A stretch of DNA of 64,000 nt from NCBI RefSeq assembly GCF_963678635.1, contig NC_087070.1:4248539-4312538 (forward strand). The letters are read 5' to 3'. This document shows positions 47,176 to 59,400 of the stretch, in pieces (within the stretch, counting starts at the first letter, position 1; each line of letters begins with the position of its first letter). This DNA comes from Symsagittifera roscoffensis (Eukaryota; Xenacoelomorpha; Acoela; Convolutidae). The notes beneath the pieces were generated by a model, which saw nothing but the letters and a program-made list of their open reading frames with translations, did not search any database and had not been told where the DNA came from. Made by a program: the position numbers and the translations under genes.

Positions 47176-49918
47176 TCTCTTGTAATAAATAGTAGTAAAA
47201 ATTGGTAAATAACTAAGTTAGCGTCACTTTGTAATATTAATTCGTGTTAGTTCGCTGCGTATGCGTTGTGCATAGAAAACAGGAATTGAAGCACACTTGA
47301 GTAAGATATTTGCCAAATCCTGTCATTCTATAAAAAAAACTATTATCGATCAAAATTTATTTTGATTTTTTTGTCTAAGATTTTGTTTGGTCCAAGTTTT
47401 GATCTACTCGGTAAAGTTTTTTAAGTCAGTTAAATCAAGTGTGAACTATTTATCAAACGAATTAACTTGACTATTTGTTTTTTTTTCGACTGAAAGTATT
47501 TTCGGTTATATGCACCATTAGCATCTGTGTTGAATGACGCTGTAGCAGTTGTAATTGGCAGGTGGCGTCGAGAAGTGTTACTCTAGCATACTGACCAATT
47601 AGACACATTGACACAGGGTGGGATTAGTTCGAGGCAGGCGGGTAGCGGAACTGAATGAAGGAAGTGGGAGGATCGTGTATTTTCAGTCTGGCATTTCAAC
47701 AAACGTAACAGGCAACCGGTGGTCCGTTAAATTCAAATACGGCGCCTATTTTATTACTTACTGTCACTAAAGGAAATTCCACTATAGCGTCGCGTCCCGT
47801 CGCTCTCGGCTCAAATAGGGTTCAATAAACAAACAAACAAAAGCTAATACTAGTTAGAAGTATTTCAGACACTGACTTATTATTATACATACTACCTTTG
47901 CTTTCTATTAAGAATGAACACACGGTTAAAACACAGTAAATGTTGGTAAAAAACATTGGCGAAAAAAATGCAAAAATTTTCATGTTTTCAAATTAATTTA
48001 AATAAATCCGAAAACATTATTGAAGTGTCTGTGAATTTGGCATTGGATAGATATTTTCGCCCGTCGCCATGTTGTTATTTATGAATTTCTTGGGTCCCCA
48101 TTTCAAGCTCTAGTTGCGGATAGATTTTTGTATAGGTTAAAAACTGTGACTGAAAGCGAAGTCTAGTCTACTTTTATGTTCGACCTGCTGGACGGCTCAG
48201 TTTCCCTTTCTCTCTTTTTCTGGCAATTTGTACTTTTTATAACTCTAGCTGGCTGTTGTAATATCTATCTGTATGGTAATTGTAGCAATAATATCTGGGC
48301 TGGGACAAATAATTCCAAGCCAACCCAACCCCCTCCCCCACACCTCTCAATAACCGCCCGTCCAGAGAGCAAATTACACCCATCGCCCCAACTGCAGGGA
48401 AAAAGCAATGAAAACTATCCGTCCAACTAAGCCCTGCTATACCCTAGCAAATATTTTTAGCAGTAGCTAGATACACTAACTAATACAACATCCAAATCCA
48501 TGTCATTTATCTTTTTTGTCTTCCCCTATTTATCTATTCACACTGTTTACTAATGCAGTATTAGCCCAGTCATTTCAATTACAACCCTCCCCCCGCCCTG
48601 TTGCCCCGCCCAAAGTTTCCTGACAGTAACAGTACTCGTTTCATTGCCCCATCGAAAAGGCTCCCAAATGAGAAATTTCTCTTAAATGTACTTCACAAAT
48701 TGCAATGAGTCGACATTATTGTTTAGATTCCGCGCTGATATTTAAGTCGAATTAGTTGTATATTTTCTGATCCAGGTTCGTTTTGTGATCTGTTGAGTTT
48801 GCTGACCTTTTTAACCTGGTAAATAAACAAAAGTTGATTCGAATCCTGCTTGGACAGTTTTCGGAACTTTTTTTAGACTTTTCTGTTTGTTTTTGAGTTT
48901 TCAAGCAGACGTTTTCTAGCGAAATTCAAAATAGAAAACGGAGTTAATCCCTCCCTTGTCGACGTTAGAGTTAGACGTGACATGAAATGCGAGTACATGA
49001 ATAGTGTGAAGGCAGAATGGGGGACGGGAAATTGAATTTGAAATGTGGATTTGGACGGCCACAGTTTTATTGAACTTATTTATTCTGCGCCAGCCCAACT
49101 TTATGACATGACAAGTCATATATACGCTGCCATGATTACTTTTGGGCTGAGGAAAGGGAGCTTGATATATGGAACTAGAACGTACAACTGCACTGCGGTT
49201 AGGTGGGGGGTTGAAGGCTGGGGGCAATAAACAAAGGAGGTATAAAATAGGGAAATAGATCCCTCCCAAATTGAGCCAATATTTCTATTGCTCTCTTTCA
49301 CTCACTTTCACTTCACCCAAATGACAACGCAACACAACCCTGCCCCTAATCCCCCAACACCCCCCCCCCCCCTATCTCACTTCCAGCGTGAAATAGATTG
49401 CCCCTCCCGTACCGTCCGGCATACTAGCTAAAGAGCCAGAGAAAGACAAAACCACGTGACAAAACGGTAAAAATAAGGCTACGACAGCTCTAAGGACAAC
49501 TAGTGACATGTAGTGCTAGAATTGGAATGAGAATCAGTTACAGAAAAGGGCAGGTATACTAACTAATACCAACTAACTAAAACTACTAATATTACTGCTA
49601 CTTGGGGTGCGAAAAAATAGAGAAACCAAGACAATGCTGTCATTGCGATTTCAATGGCGACCCAGACCGAATTACCGTTCTATTTCTATTCTCTTTTTCC
49701 TTCTTAGCCAATCCAAAGACACAAAAGTAGTGAAATCGTGTGATAGCAGCGACGACAGAATCGGCTAAGTAAGACAGACAGGAGAAGGATACTACTAGTT
49801 GTAGAAGTAGGATAGTGAAATAGGGATTGGAGGGAGGTTGGGAGAAATATCATTTGGATTTCGGCATATCATTAAGCTGTATTTGTTACTACTCCACTCA
49901 ATACTGAAATAGTGACTG

Positions 49919-49936
49919 GCCGCCGCCGCCGCCGCC
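49919..49936 (+). repeat. (GCC)6 tract
   Basis: Six GCC units followed by TCCTCAATCCCCCTCC. Unusual GC content for this window. It does not lie in a convincing frame. Confidence 0.85.
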
Positions 49937-52900
49937 TCCTCAATCCCCCTCCTGTATCTCCTCCACTTCTATACATGTGTGTACGTGTATGTCTCTATCT
50001 ACTGGCTGTTCGGCGCTTTAACTGCCAGCTATCACAATCACCACCGCACAAATCCACCTCAACTCTGATCTAGCAACGCCTTAATTTTTATTCCAAGCAG
50101 CTTTTCTACTTCTTTTTTACTGCCTCCCTTCTTCCTAGCCTACTAGTTCAGCAATAGTAGTGTAGTTGTTCACTCTTGTCTTCAGCGCAACTTGCACATT
50201 AGATCATTTTCCTATTCGTTCTTTCCTGAGTCGCTGTTTATTTTGCTATTTTCTATTTTTCCAATCCAAGCCAAGCCGGCTTTCCAATTCTCCTCTTTTC
50301 CTTCCCTGTTGTACGTATGTATGTCTACGTTACTTTTTTTGGATTGCCTTTGCTTGCGAGACAATTTGTGACACATGCCTTTTAATTTTGATCTCTGTCA
50401 TTTCAACTTTGGTGACACCTTGCCTGTGCTTATATAATTCCGAACTCGACCGAAACTGAACTGAACCCAACTCAATTGTTTGTCAACTTCTCACTTTGTC
50501 CACCCTAAATGCCAATATCAGCTGTCACTCAAAGTTAATTCGTCAACCTTCCGCTTTGATCTGCCTTATTCTACCGCCATTATCCAACTTATTCACCCCG
50601 AATAAATGTCAATCACGCAATTTTCGACACTTCTCACTTCAGGTTCAAATTTAACTTCCGCTTTTGGCCTTGAGAGCAAAGGAAATTCGCATGTTCAATA
50701 ATGATTAATTTTAAAACTAGGGAACAACTTTTCTTTTTCTTGAAATAATTTGGGCAACTATTAATTATTTTTAAAAGAACCGTTTTCAGATTTCTAATGA
50801 GTTTTTGGGACAATAATTTTGGTCGATTTTCGCTTTGCTTTAACACTGCACTTCTAAAATTTTCAATTGATGGTACTCTTATCGAAAACTAAAACAAAAA
50901 CAATTTCAAAATGCTTCAACTCAGAAAGAAAACAAGGTAAAGCAAAGTTTTCGCGTGAATAAATATCTGCTTCTAATGTGATTCAATATTTATCTGCAAT
51001 GATTCATAAGTTCATTTTTTTGCGCTGAAACGGTTCTTTTAGGGTTGTTCATTTTGGAGCAACGGGTGGGGGTTTTAATTCCAATTTGTGTCTTTTCGTT
51101 CTAGAAACACAGACTTCGTAATCAATTATTACTGGTTTAGCTGAATTTGTAGCCGGGGCTTGCCAAATGGTTTCCCGGTCATGACTTGTAAACAAACCGC
51201 GAGATAGCATAGTCCTAATCTGATTAAGTTTACTAACTAGGTCCCTGCATTGTTGACCATAAGCAGCTCTTAATAATAAATCTGGAACATATTGGGCATT
51301 TTGATAATTTGGGGATTAAATATTTTGATTTATCAATGTTTATGACTATGCTCTTTAAGAACCTCTTCATGATTTTACTCGTAATTTTATGTTCTAGTTT
51401 TCATTTATTATCAATAGTTTTTTTAAGAAGCTTTGTAAAATTGATCAAAGTTTAGTTTTTAGGTTCTATTTAGCATAAGAAAAGGTTCAATTTAGCCCTA
51501 GAAAGCAGATATTACATGACATTAAGCTAAAAACGTTTTTTTTTGGAAAAGTTTTTTGCTGAAGTTTTTTTGTTAGCAGTTTTTTTTAGTATTTAGCTAA
51601 GCTTTCAGCTTTTTTTGAGCCTTGCTTGCTTTGATTTTCAAATGAGCTGTTGGGTACAAGCATGATAATTGATTCCCTAATTATAGATGTTATCAAAAAT
51701 TAATATGGGCCTTAAAATCTTCTGAAGCAGTATGTTGTTTTTTGTTCCGACTTTCGAAGAAAACGGAATATTTATTTTTATTTACGTTTTTCATTTTTCC
51801 ACCAGGGTTACAAAATAGGAATTTAGCGAAAAGATAGTTTCCTTTTATAGTCTTTTATTCAGCAGTGTAGAGTGAGTTGATTTCTTCTGACTGGGGGTGG
51901 GGCGGAGTAAAGAGGGAGTTGACATTGATCTGAAATTTGGGACAAGGTGGGGGGTCATTACTTTCATTATTTATTGCATCACTAAATCCAAGTCATTTCT
52001 CTCTATATACCATACTCCACTGATGATTTATGGTTGTAAGTCCTTGTTTTTCATTCATTTAATGCTTGTTTGGAAGTTGTTGCGAGGCAAGGGTTAGGGC
52101 GGGTTTGAGGGTTGGGCTATGTATGTCTAAGTGATGTGAATGAGTTGTCATCATCGGATGTTATGATGTGTTGTTATGCTGTCATATGTGACGTGTTATG
52201 AGTAATTTTCACCTGGGCAGCTGTCACTTTCACACCCTCCGCCAAGCCCCCAAAATCATTCCACATCCTCATTTCATATACCCATTCCCTTTTCCTACAG
52301 ATTTCAAAATCATCCAGCTACCCACCCACCCCTCCCTTTCCCCCTCCAAGTTTTTGCTAAGTGAGTCATTTACCCTAGCATGAATCAAAACAACTCACTG
52401 TGAGAAAAATATACGTTATAGAGCATATTATTGCTTTAGAAAGTTTTCACTAAAAAAAACTATCAAAAAATGTTTTTGAATATTTCGTTGATGAATAAAA
52501 CGGGTTTTTAAAATTTACTTTGTTTCATTCGATTTAGATTATGGAACCTATATCACTCTTTTGCACAAAAAGTTTGATCTAAAACATTTGATGAACCATT
52601 GACTATTGTTAGAAAAAATCAAAAAAACAATGCATTGGTTTTTAGCCATGACAAGGATTCTTAGTTTTCTGAGCAATTTTATCGTTTTTCACTTCAGCCT
52701 CGAGCCCGTTTGTTCACCTTTTCGCTCCGCCGCCTAAAAAGAATTATGCAACATTGCTCACAAATGCATGCAACATTGCGCAATCGATTACATAATTGCA
52801 ACTGTTTTTTTTTCTCCTTATTCAAAATTGACGCGACTTTTTTTCCATTTCAACCTTGTCCCCAGCTCTCAGCAGTTTTTTCACAACAATCATTATTAAC

Positions 52901-55470
52901 TGAATATTACGTCATCCGAAAGATTTCTTCTCTGATTGGTCAAATCGATTGTTTTAAAAGGTTAATCAAATCTATCACAAAGGTTAATCAAATCTAATCA
53001 AATCTATCTTGGAAATCTGAGTCAACTGAAATCATTTAGAAACTTTTAGGTTTTACCTCCGTTTTTGAGCCTAGTTACGAAACTAGTTGAACTGTCGAAC
53101 CCTTAATTATATACACTTAAAACCCTGTATACTCTTAATAATATTCAAGTACCCGCTCGAAATCAACTGCAGCAGCCCTGTTGAAATGCAATTGCCGCCC
53201 CAATATACTACTGTTACTGCGCTAAATCAATCAGCATTCATTCAAATTGTAATTTTTCCAGTAACCCTGTTCCTGTCTACGTGCTTGTCAATATGCATTG
53301 ATGCATTAGTTAGCATGGTGTTTTTAACATAACATATTCATGTAGCAATCGTATCTATTACCCTGTTGTTAAACCCAACCCCACCCCGTACGCGGCGCCT
53401 GCCGCTGCCCGCTAAATTTTGCCCGGAATGCAATGACGTGCCCATAATTTAGAAGGCGGCCCCGCAACACAACAGCATTGATTGAGTAGCAGCAGTCAAT
53501 CCGGCCCAGAATTTGTCAATTTTTTTTCACTCTCTCTCTCTCTTTTCTACTCTAGCTCTTTAACCGTTATGTTGCCTTTGGGCTCACGTAAAATTTTACT
53601 TAAATGCAACTACACACGTTGCGGCACGGTATGAAATATGATCTGTCTGTTCTTATTCTGTTGTTAAATTAACTCTCAGTGCAGTACGGGGATCTTTCAA
53701 AAATGTGGTCTTTTATTTGAAATGAAGTCACTTCTAGAAATATTGAGATATTGCAAAAGTAATTTGCAAGCAAAAAAATATTTTTTTTCTTCATGTGTAA
53801 ATTTTCTGGTTCTGTAGGAAATTGGCCAAAATGTTCATAAGAAATCGATGAGGCGATCGAAAAAATCATTTTTTCAAAGTGCTGAGAAAAAATTGGCTAG
53901 TTGAAGAATTAAGTATGGTTTTTTGACTCGTCTGAATATTTCTCGGTTTAGACATTCGTTTCGTTTCATCACTGATGCTTGTAGATTAACTAACTAAATA
54001 GCAACTTTGGAATTTATGAGCATGGTCTATTTTTTCATTACTTTGCACTGCTACATGTCATTGCACCTAAAATCAGGCGGGGGGGGGGGGGCATGTCGAG
54101 AATTAGAGCAGCAATCAAACGAGAGAAAGAGAGAATCTCATATCCTGTTGAATATAAATCCAGTCCTATATTTGCATAATTACAATTCAATTCATTCCCA
54201 TCCCAGCACAAAGCAAAATAGGAGTTGAAAGACGATAAAAAACTATTAAATTGATATTTCAAAATGAAGAAAGGCCCACAAAAATGTTTCCAGAACATCA
54301 AAAAGATTTCAAGAAAAATTCAATTCTATTCCTAACTGACATTTGGGCAGCCAAATTTTCGATTATATAAAAAAAAAACAGAATAGAAATTTCCAGAAAA
54401 ATGAATTGTCATCGATATAATTTCAAAAGTGCAATTGATATATGCAAGATGTCTTTTTTCTGATGAAGGTACGGAGGAAAACAGGGTAAAAAGTCAGTCC
54501 CAGGTGATTTGGACTTGGGCTTAGGGCGGGTGGGCCTAAAAACTGGGCAGTTGACTAGGTTACTAGTAACTACTAGCAGCTACATGCAGATATATTGGTT
54601 TATATATTGTCTTTATTCTCTCTCTATCCATCTCTTTCTATGAAGTAATGTATTCAACATCCGTCCTTTTATTCATCTGGTCCCATCACTCAAAGTATTA
54701 ACATGCGCTAGGGATCCGCCCTTTTTTTTACTATACTCTTAATATACAGATCAACAGCGGGTCAGCTAAATTAGCATACCAATATGAATATGAATTGACA
54801 CCTTTTTTCATATTGTAAAAAATGTCATCAAAAAATGTAAAAAATTAACAAACTCAGCGTCAAAAAAAACTTTTGAAAAACATTGAAATAAACTGGTTTG
54901 TTGTTTTGAATTTGGGGCAAAATTAAATCATATTTTGGATCAGTTTTGATTTTGCAAGTTTCTTAATATATGTGTGCTCATTTAGGAGGTCAATCTTTAA
55001 AAAATTCTTTAGCTCTAAAAAAAATAAACTTTTTCACTTTTTTTTTTAATCAAAAAGGCAAAATCCAAATGATATTTTTCATCAAATGACAAAAAGTAGC
55101 GTGTAATATAGAAAAAGCGTGCCTTGCTTCGACAATATTGGAGTTTCTTTCAAGTAAATCCTTTCAAGTTTCTTATTTAGCCTGGATTCATTTTTATAGA
55201 GATAGGGGGATAGATAAATTGGTGTTATGGAGTCGGAATAGTTAGAATTGAATGTGCGACTGACTGTTTTAGACAGGTGTGTAATTGATTAATGTGTTGA
55301 TGATGCAAACCCAATAAAAAGGCAGATGCTGCTTCAGGGGGGGGGGTGAGGGGTTGTTTATTAATATTAGCCCTGCCTCCTAACTGCCTGTAAAATAACA
55401 TCACGCCTATTCAGTTGACATTCGTTTCCTAGTTAGCAGATTAGTTAGTAATCCCAACTTGACTTTTCAA

Positions 55471-55479
55471 TTTTTTCAG
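55471..55479 (+). other. Splice acceptor before the TALE-like exon
   Basis: TTTTTTCAG directly after a pyrimidine-rich stretch (GACTTTTCAATTTTTTCAG). It is the best acceptor upstream of the coding frame; the exon would start at 55480. Confidence 0.5.
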
Positions 55480-55508
55480 GTGTTTACTTATCCAGGAAAC
55501 GCAGAACT

Positions 55509-55610
55509 ATGACACATCAATCAACACAAACAGGGTATTCAACTGGACGAAACGAACCGAAGTCGAAATATTTACAGAGCCGAACTGAAAGCTGCTCCAT
55601 AAAAATCTAA
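55509..55610 (+). CDS. Upstream ORF, 33 codons
   Basis: ATG at 55509 opens a 33-codon frame ending at TAA 55608-55610, in a different frame from the main coding sequence and entirely upstream of it. If the exon starts at 55480, this short frame would be in the 5' leader and could reduce translation of the main protein. It encodes no recognisable domain. Confidence 0.3.
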   Translation: MTHQSTQTGYSTGRNEPKSKYLQSRTESCSIKI

Positions 55611-55764
55611 TTCGCTTAAACAATCAGCCCCGAAATTGACATAAATTGGACGTTCGGTCAAAGAATAACTTGAAATTTCCGAGAAAAGCTAGTGTTTGGA
55701 GTTCAAGACGGCAGCTCTACTGGAAACATTTTATAACCCGGCGCTCAATTTTGATTCGCAATCA

Positions 55765-56399
55765 ATGACAAGTAGCGGGGGTTTAACTCACTTGAACAAC
55801 AACACACAGTATGCGCCGGCCTCATTTGATTATAATGACAGCAAAATAATGCATAGTCTATCCCACAGTCTACTGGGGGGCAATTCTGCCAACAACCACC
55901 TCATCGGTCCCCAACACCACTTGACGTCCCCCCTTAACGGGACCTCAAACATGGGAGGTTATGTCCAGCAACAGCCGCAGCAGAATACGTCCCCACTTAA
56001 TATGCCTTTACCCGGGACCACGCCTCAAAATTATAACTCAGTTATGACTAGCGGCGGGTCTTTAAATAACTCTGCCAACATGAAGCAAGAGTTGTCGCCT
56101 CTTTCGAACAGCACCGCCAACAGTCTCTTAACAGCGGCACAACCGCAACAACTTAGCGGTGGCACCGAAGGCAGTCCTTCCTCAGGGGGAGCAGGTTCGA
56201 TCCCCCTTAACTCCGCTGCTCATTTATCAAGTGGCGCCGGGACAGGGGGAGGAAGGGCCAGTAATCACAACACACCCGGGGGTGGGGGTGGGGACACGAC
56301 AGTTGTCGCGGGGTCCAACACGCCTCTCACCACTGGCGGCTCTTCGTTGGGAGTCACAGACCATCAGCAATTCGAGAACGACAAAAAAGTCATTTTCAA
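55765..56399 (+). CDS. Amino-terminal exon of a probable MEIS/PKNOX-type TALE homeodomain gene
   Basis: The frame is open from 55693 (stop at 55690-55692) to the donor. Its first ATG is at 55765, giving 211 full codons plus two bases. The 23 codons before that ATG (LEFKTAALLETFYNPALNF and on) are also open and could be coding if a non-AUG start is used. The protein is disordered and rich in Asn, Ser, Gly, Gln and His. It has a QQQPQQN patch, a KQELSPLSN segment (MKQE fits a sumoylation motif) and a Gly-rich run, as in developmental transcription factors. It ends FENDKKVIF just before the donor. MEIS, Homothorax and PKNOX proteins have a similar Asp-Lys-x-x-Ile-Tyr stretch immediately before the conserved HPLFPLL block, here presumably encoded by the next exon. 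GC content is much higher than in flanking DNA. The assignment rests on these few residues. No other exon of the gene was found in the window. PKNOX seems slightly closer than MEIS, but I cannot decide. Confidence 0.6.
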
Positions 56400-56405
56400 G
56401 TAAGT
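56400..56405 (+). other. Splice donor of the TALE-like exon
   Basis: GTAAGT, the consensus donor hexamer. Splicing after 56399 leaves two bases (AA) of a codon, phase 2. Read through, the frame stops at the very next codon (TAA), which supports use of this donor. Confidence 0.7.
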
Positions 56406-59400
56406 ACAAATTAAAGTCATTCTGCTTAATACTAAGTTTGTTAATTTGTTATGCTCACATACACTACAAGCTAACTATGCGATCTTAAATTTTTTAATGA
56501 ATCGTGGAACATAAGATTTAAAAATTTTGGAAAGCTTAATTTTTGTATCTGTTTTGTCTTGTTTTCAAAATTTAACATTCAAATTTGGAATAGACAATGA
56601 AAGCAGTGTTTTAAAAAATCTCATCTTTTTTTTTTTAAAAAACTACGTTTCGCTGATTATTTTGAATTGTTGATAGAAAGATGTTTGGTTTTGATTTTGA
56701 TGAACGTTGTTTGTTTGTGTTTTGGCGTGTTTATTGTAATCTGAGGTTGAAAAAGAGTACATAAAAGCGAAACCATTAGAGGGAAAATCACTCGAGGTTC
56801 TCAAACAGGCAATTCACTTCTCAAATTGAAACCCTTCAAATCCCAAAGTGAATTAATTCGACTCGATTGAATTGTTTTCTAATTTATTGCTTCTGCTTCC
56901 CTTGTAGTGTTTCAGCCCCCAACTCTATGCATTAACTCACATTCACTTCTCAGCTCACATCAATTCTCAATCACCCCTACTGTCGATTTATTATCTAACA
57001 CTTCACTAACACGTCCAACCCCTCCCCCCCCCTCTCTCTCTTTCCTCCCCTTTTCAGCTAAAATATGCTCAATTAAACAGACACAAACAAAAAAAGAACA
57101 GAAAATAACTCGGAAATAGAAAAAAGTGCACTGATCAAACTTAATCGTTCTTGCCGCGGCTACCGCCTTTTTCCTATTTTTGATCTGAGTAATTTTAGGA
57201 AAATTTCCAAGACCCATCAAGTATAAGGACACTTTTCTCGTGTGCTAATAAATTGCCATTGGCATCAAATTGAGGGAAAGTGAACAGGCAAATTAAACGA
57301 CGACAATTTCCAGAAAATGACTTGAAGCTGGCCGGAAAAAAGTGTTAAGCGATGTGTTTAAAGTCAAGTAGTGACCGCCATTTGAATTTTGAAACGCCTT
57401 CCCGTAATTATTTCAAAGGATGCTTAAATTTCATCATTTTTTTTAAATAGAAGAGTTGGAAAAAAAACCTAAGAGACATCAATTTATCAACGAAAAATCA
57501 TTGAATTTTGAGAAAATTTTTCATTCATAGAAAAAAATATCCTCATTTGCTTTAAAACTCACATTTTGTTCTGATTAATGCAGTTTTTCATTGACTTGGA
57601 ACAATGAATTTTTGTCTGCCCTTTTTATGAGCAAATAATGGAAATTCTTGTATCAGTTGTTGTGGCTTAAGGGGGGGGGGGGAGGTGGGAACCCTATTGA
57701 TACAATCAAGCGCTGTCCGATCGATTCTGACACTGCAATATTGACGTTCATAGGCCGAATAATTGAGGCATAAGGGAAAAAGGGCGAGGCTCTCCTCTTA
57801 TAATTAGCCCGAAGTCACTTGACGGCCTATTGATGACCACAATCACAATTGATCCATAGTCCCTAAGCTATGCATTATGCATAATATAACAAATATTCCA
57901 TTGCAGCATCTTAGTATGAGAATGTCCCCCCCCCCCAACTAGGTCTCATTTCCCCAAATTCCGTCACACGTTGTCAATAAATTCTCTCATTTTGCAAACA
58001 AGCAGCCGAACCGATAGTGAATGAAAAAACAATAAGTATTTCGTTTCTCTCTCTGTCTTTCCAGCTAATAAATTCACAGTAGATTAATGGTTTCCTCCCT
58101 TCGCCCTAAATTACCCCCAAATTGCCCGTCTTAAATTTGGGTCCGCAACGTCGCTTCTTAAATCGGCGGAGCGATTAGTTAAGCGGGAGAACCAAAAAGC
58201 GATCACTAATCAATGAATTGAGTTGAGTTGGGTTGTGTTGTTTTTGCCACTTGATTGAAAAGCAGAAAAGGCTTTTAGGTGATGAATTTTTGAATATAAA
58301 ACGTCGATCAATTTGTTAATTTACCATACAACCTGTCGCCAAAGTTATTAGCACTTTTAATAATCATAATTGATCTTTAATATTTTAAGAGATTTTCCCC
58401 CTTGAAATTTGTCACTTTTATCTCCGTTTTTTTTTATTTCTTGATTTTTTCACAAGCATCGTAGGCAAGATCGAAATTTCATAATCTGTTTTGATGTTTG
58501 GTTTTTAGGCATATTTATAGAGCTGTTTTTTTTCGGATGTATGAAGGCAGATAGAATTTTCCTTTTTTCATGTTACTTCGTCAAAATTTTTAGGCTCTTC
58601 CTTCTAGTGAATCGACATTCAGTTGTTGAATGATGCACAGTTGAGTAGTCTCAAATTCTTCAATACTTTTTAATCTTCGCTTTGTCTGACACAACTTGAC
58701 ATATTGCAAACTCATTCAAACTTCTCAAGCATGTTAACTTTTTGTCACATTATCAGCAATTCTTACAAAAATTATAACATTCCAATTTTAGCACGTATCT
58801 CCCTATTTTGTCACATTTGAGTTGTGACTTCACACTCAGAAGTTCTCTATTTAAAAGAATGTGAAGTTGATGAAATTTATTCATCTAAAATATGAATGTG
58901 TGGCATTTTGAAGAGCGTGTCATTTTGCACATCAATGTCGGCAATGTTTTCAAGTGTCTATGAGTCTGCATGTCAATTGTCAGCCTGTTTTCCCATTTTC
59001 GGCCAATTTCTTTTTCATTTTTTTTTTTCATTTTCAAATACACATTGTAGTTCAAATCTGACAACAACATTTGCTGCAGTGAAAGTTTTCATACTTTAAA
59101 TATAGTTGTTCAACTTAAATTGGGCGTTGAAAAAATTTCGAAACCTGAACAAAATGATGTTAATTGAAGTTTTCACATATTTTTCTTCATTTTTGCACTT
59201 TTTTACTCATAATTTTCCCGCTTTTTCTGAAAGTTTAGTAATTTAATCTGTCACTTTTCAAAAAAGTTATGAAAAATTGAATGATAAAAATGTTTTTTGA
59301 CTAGTTTTCACATTACTGCATAACTTCTGGACTTCTGTAGATAGATGCATTTTGTATTTTGAGTGGTTATTATTCCACATATGTAGTGCATGTTCACATA

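Larger units (their letters stand above)
43942..55470. other. Long non-coding stretch, possible first intron
   Basis: No coding exon recognised over 11.5 kb. It is notably poorer in the dispersed repeats seen on either side; only one TTAACGCGT copy is found (46840-47175). From about 47.5 kb on it is richer in CT tracts and GC patches, including poly-C runs at 44827-44841 and 49360-49372, (GCC)6 at 49919-49936, a GC-rich patch at about 53385-53470 and a CT microsatellite at about 53531. If the donor at 43942 and the acceptor at 55471-55479 belong together, this is one intron and may hold regulatory elements. Confidence 0.4.

Noticed and set aside
52198-52383. Pro/Ser-rich 61-codon frame
   Set aside because: Arises from a C/T-rich tract (CCCACCCACCCC and similar); no start context or domain.
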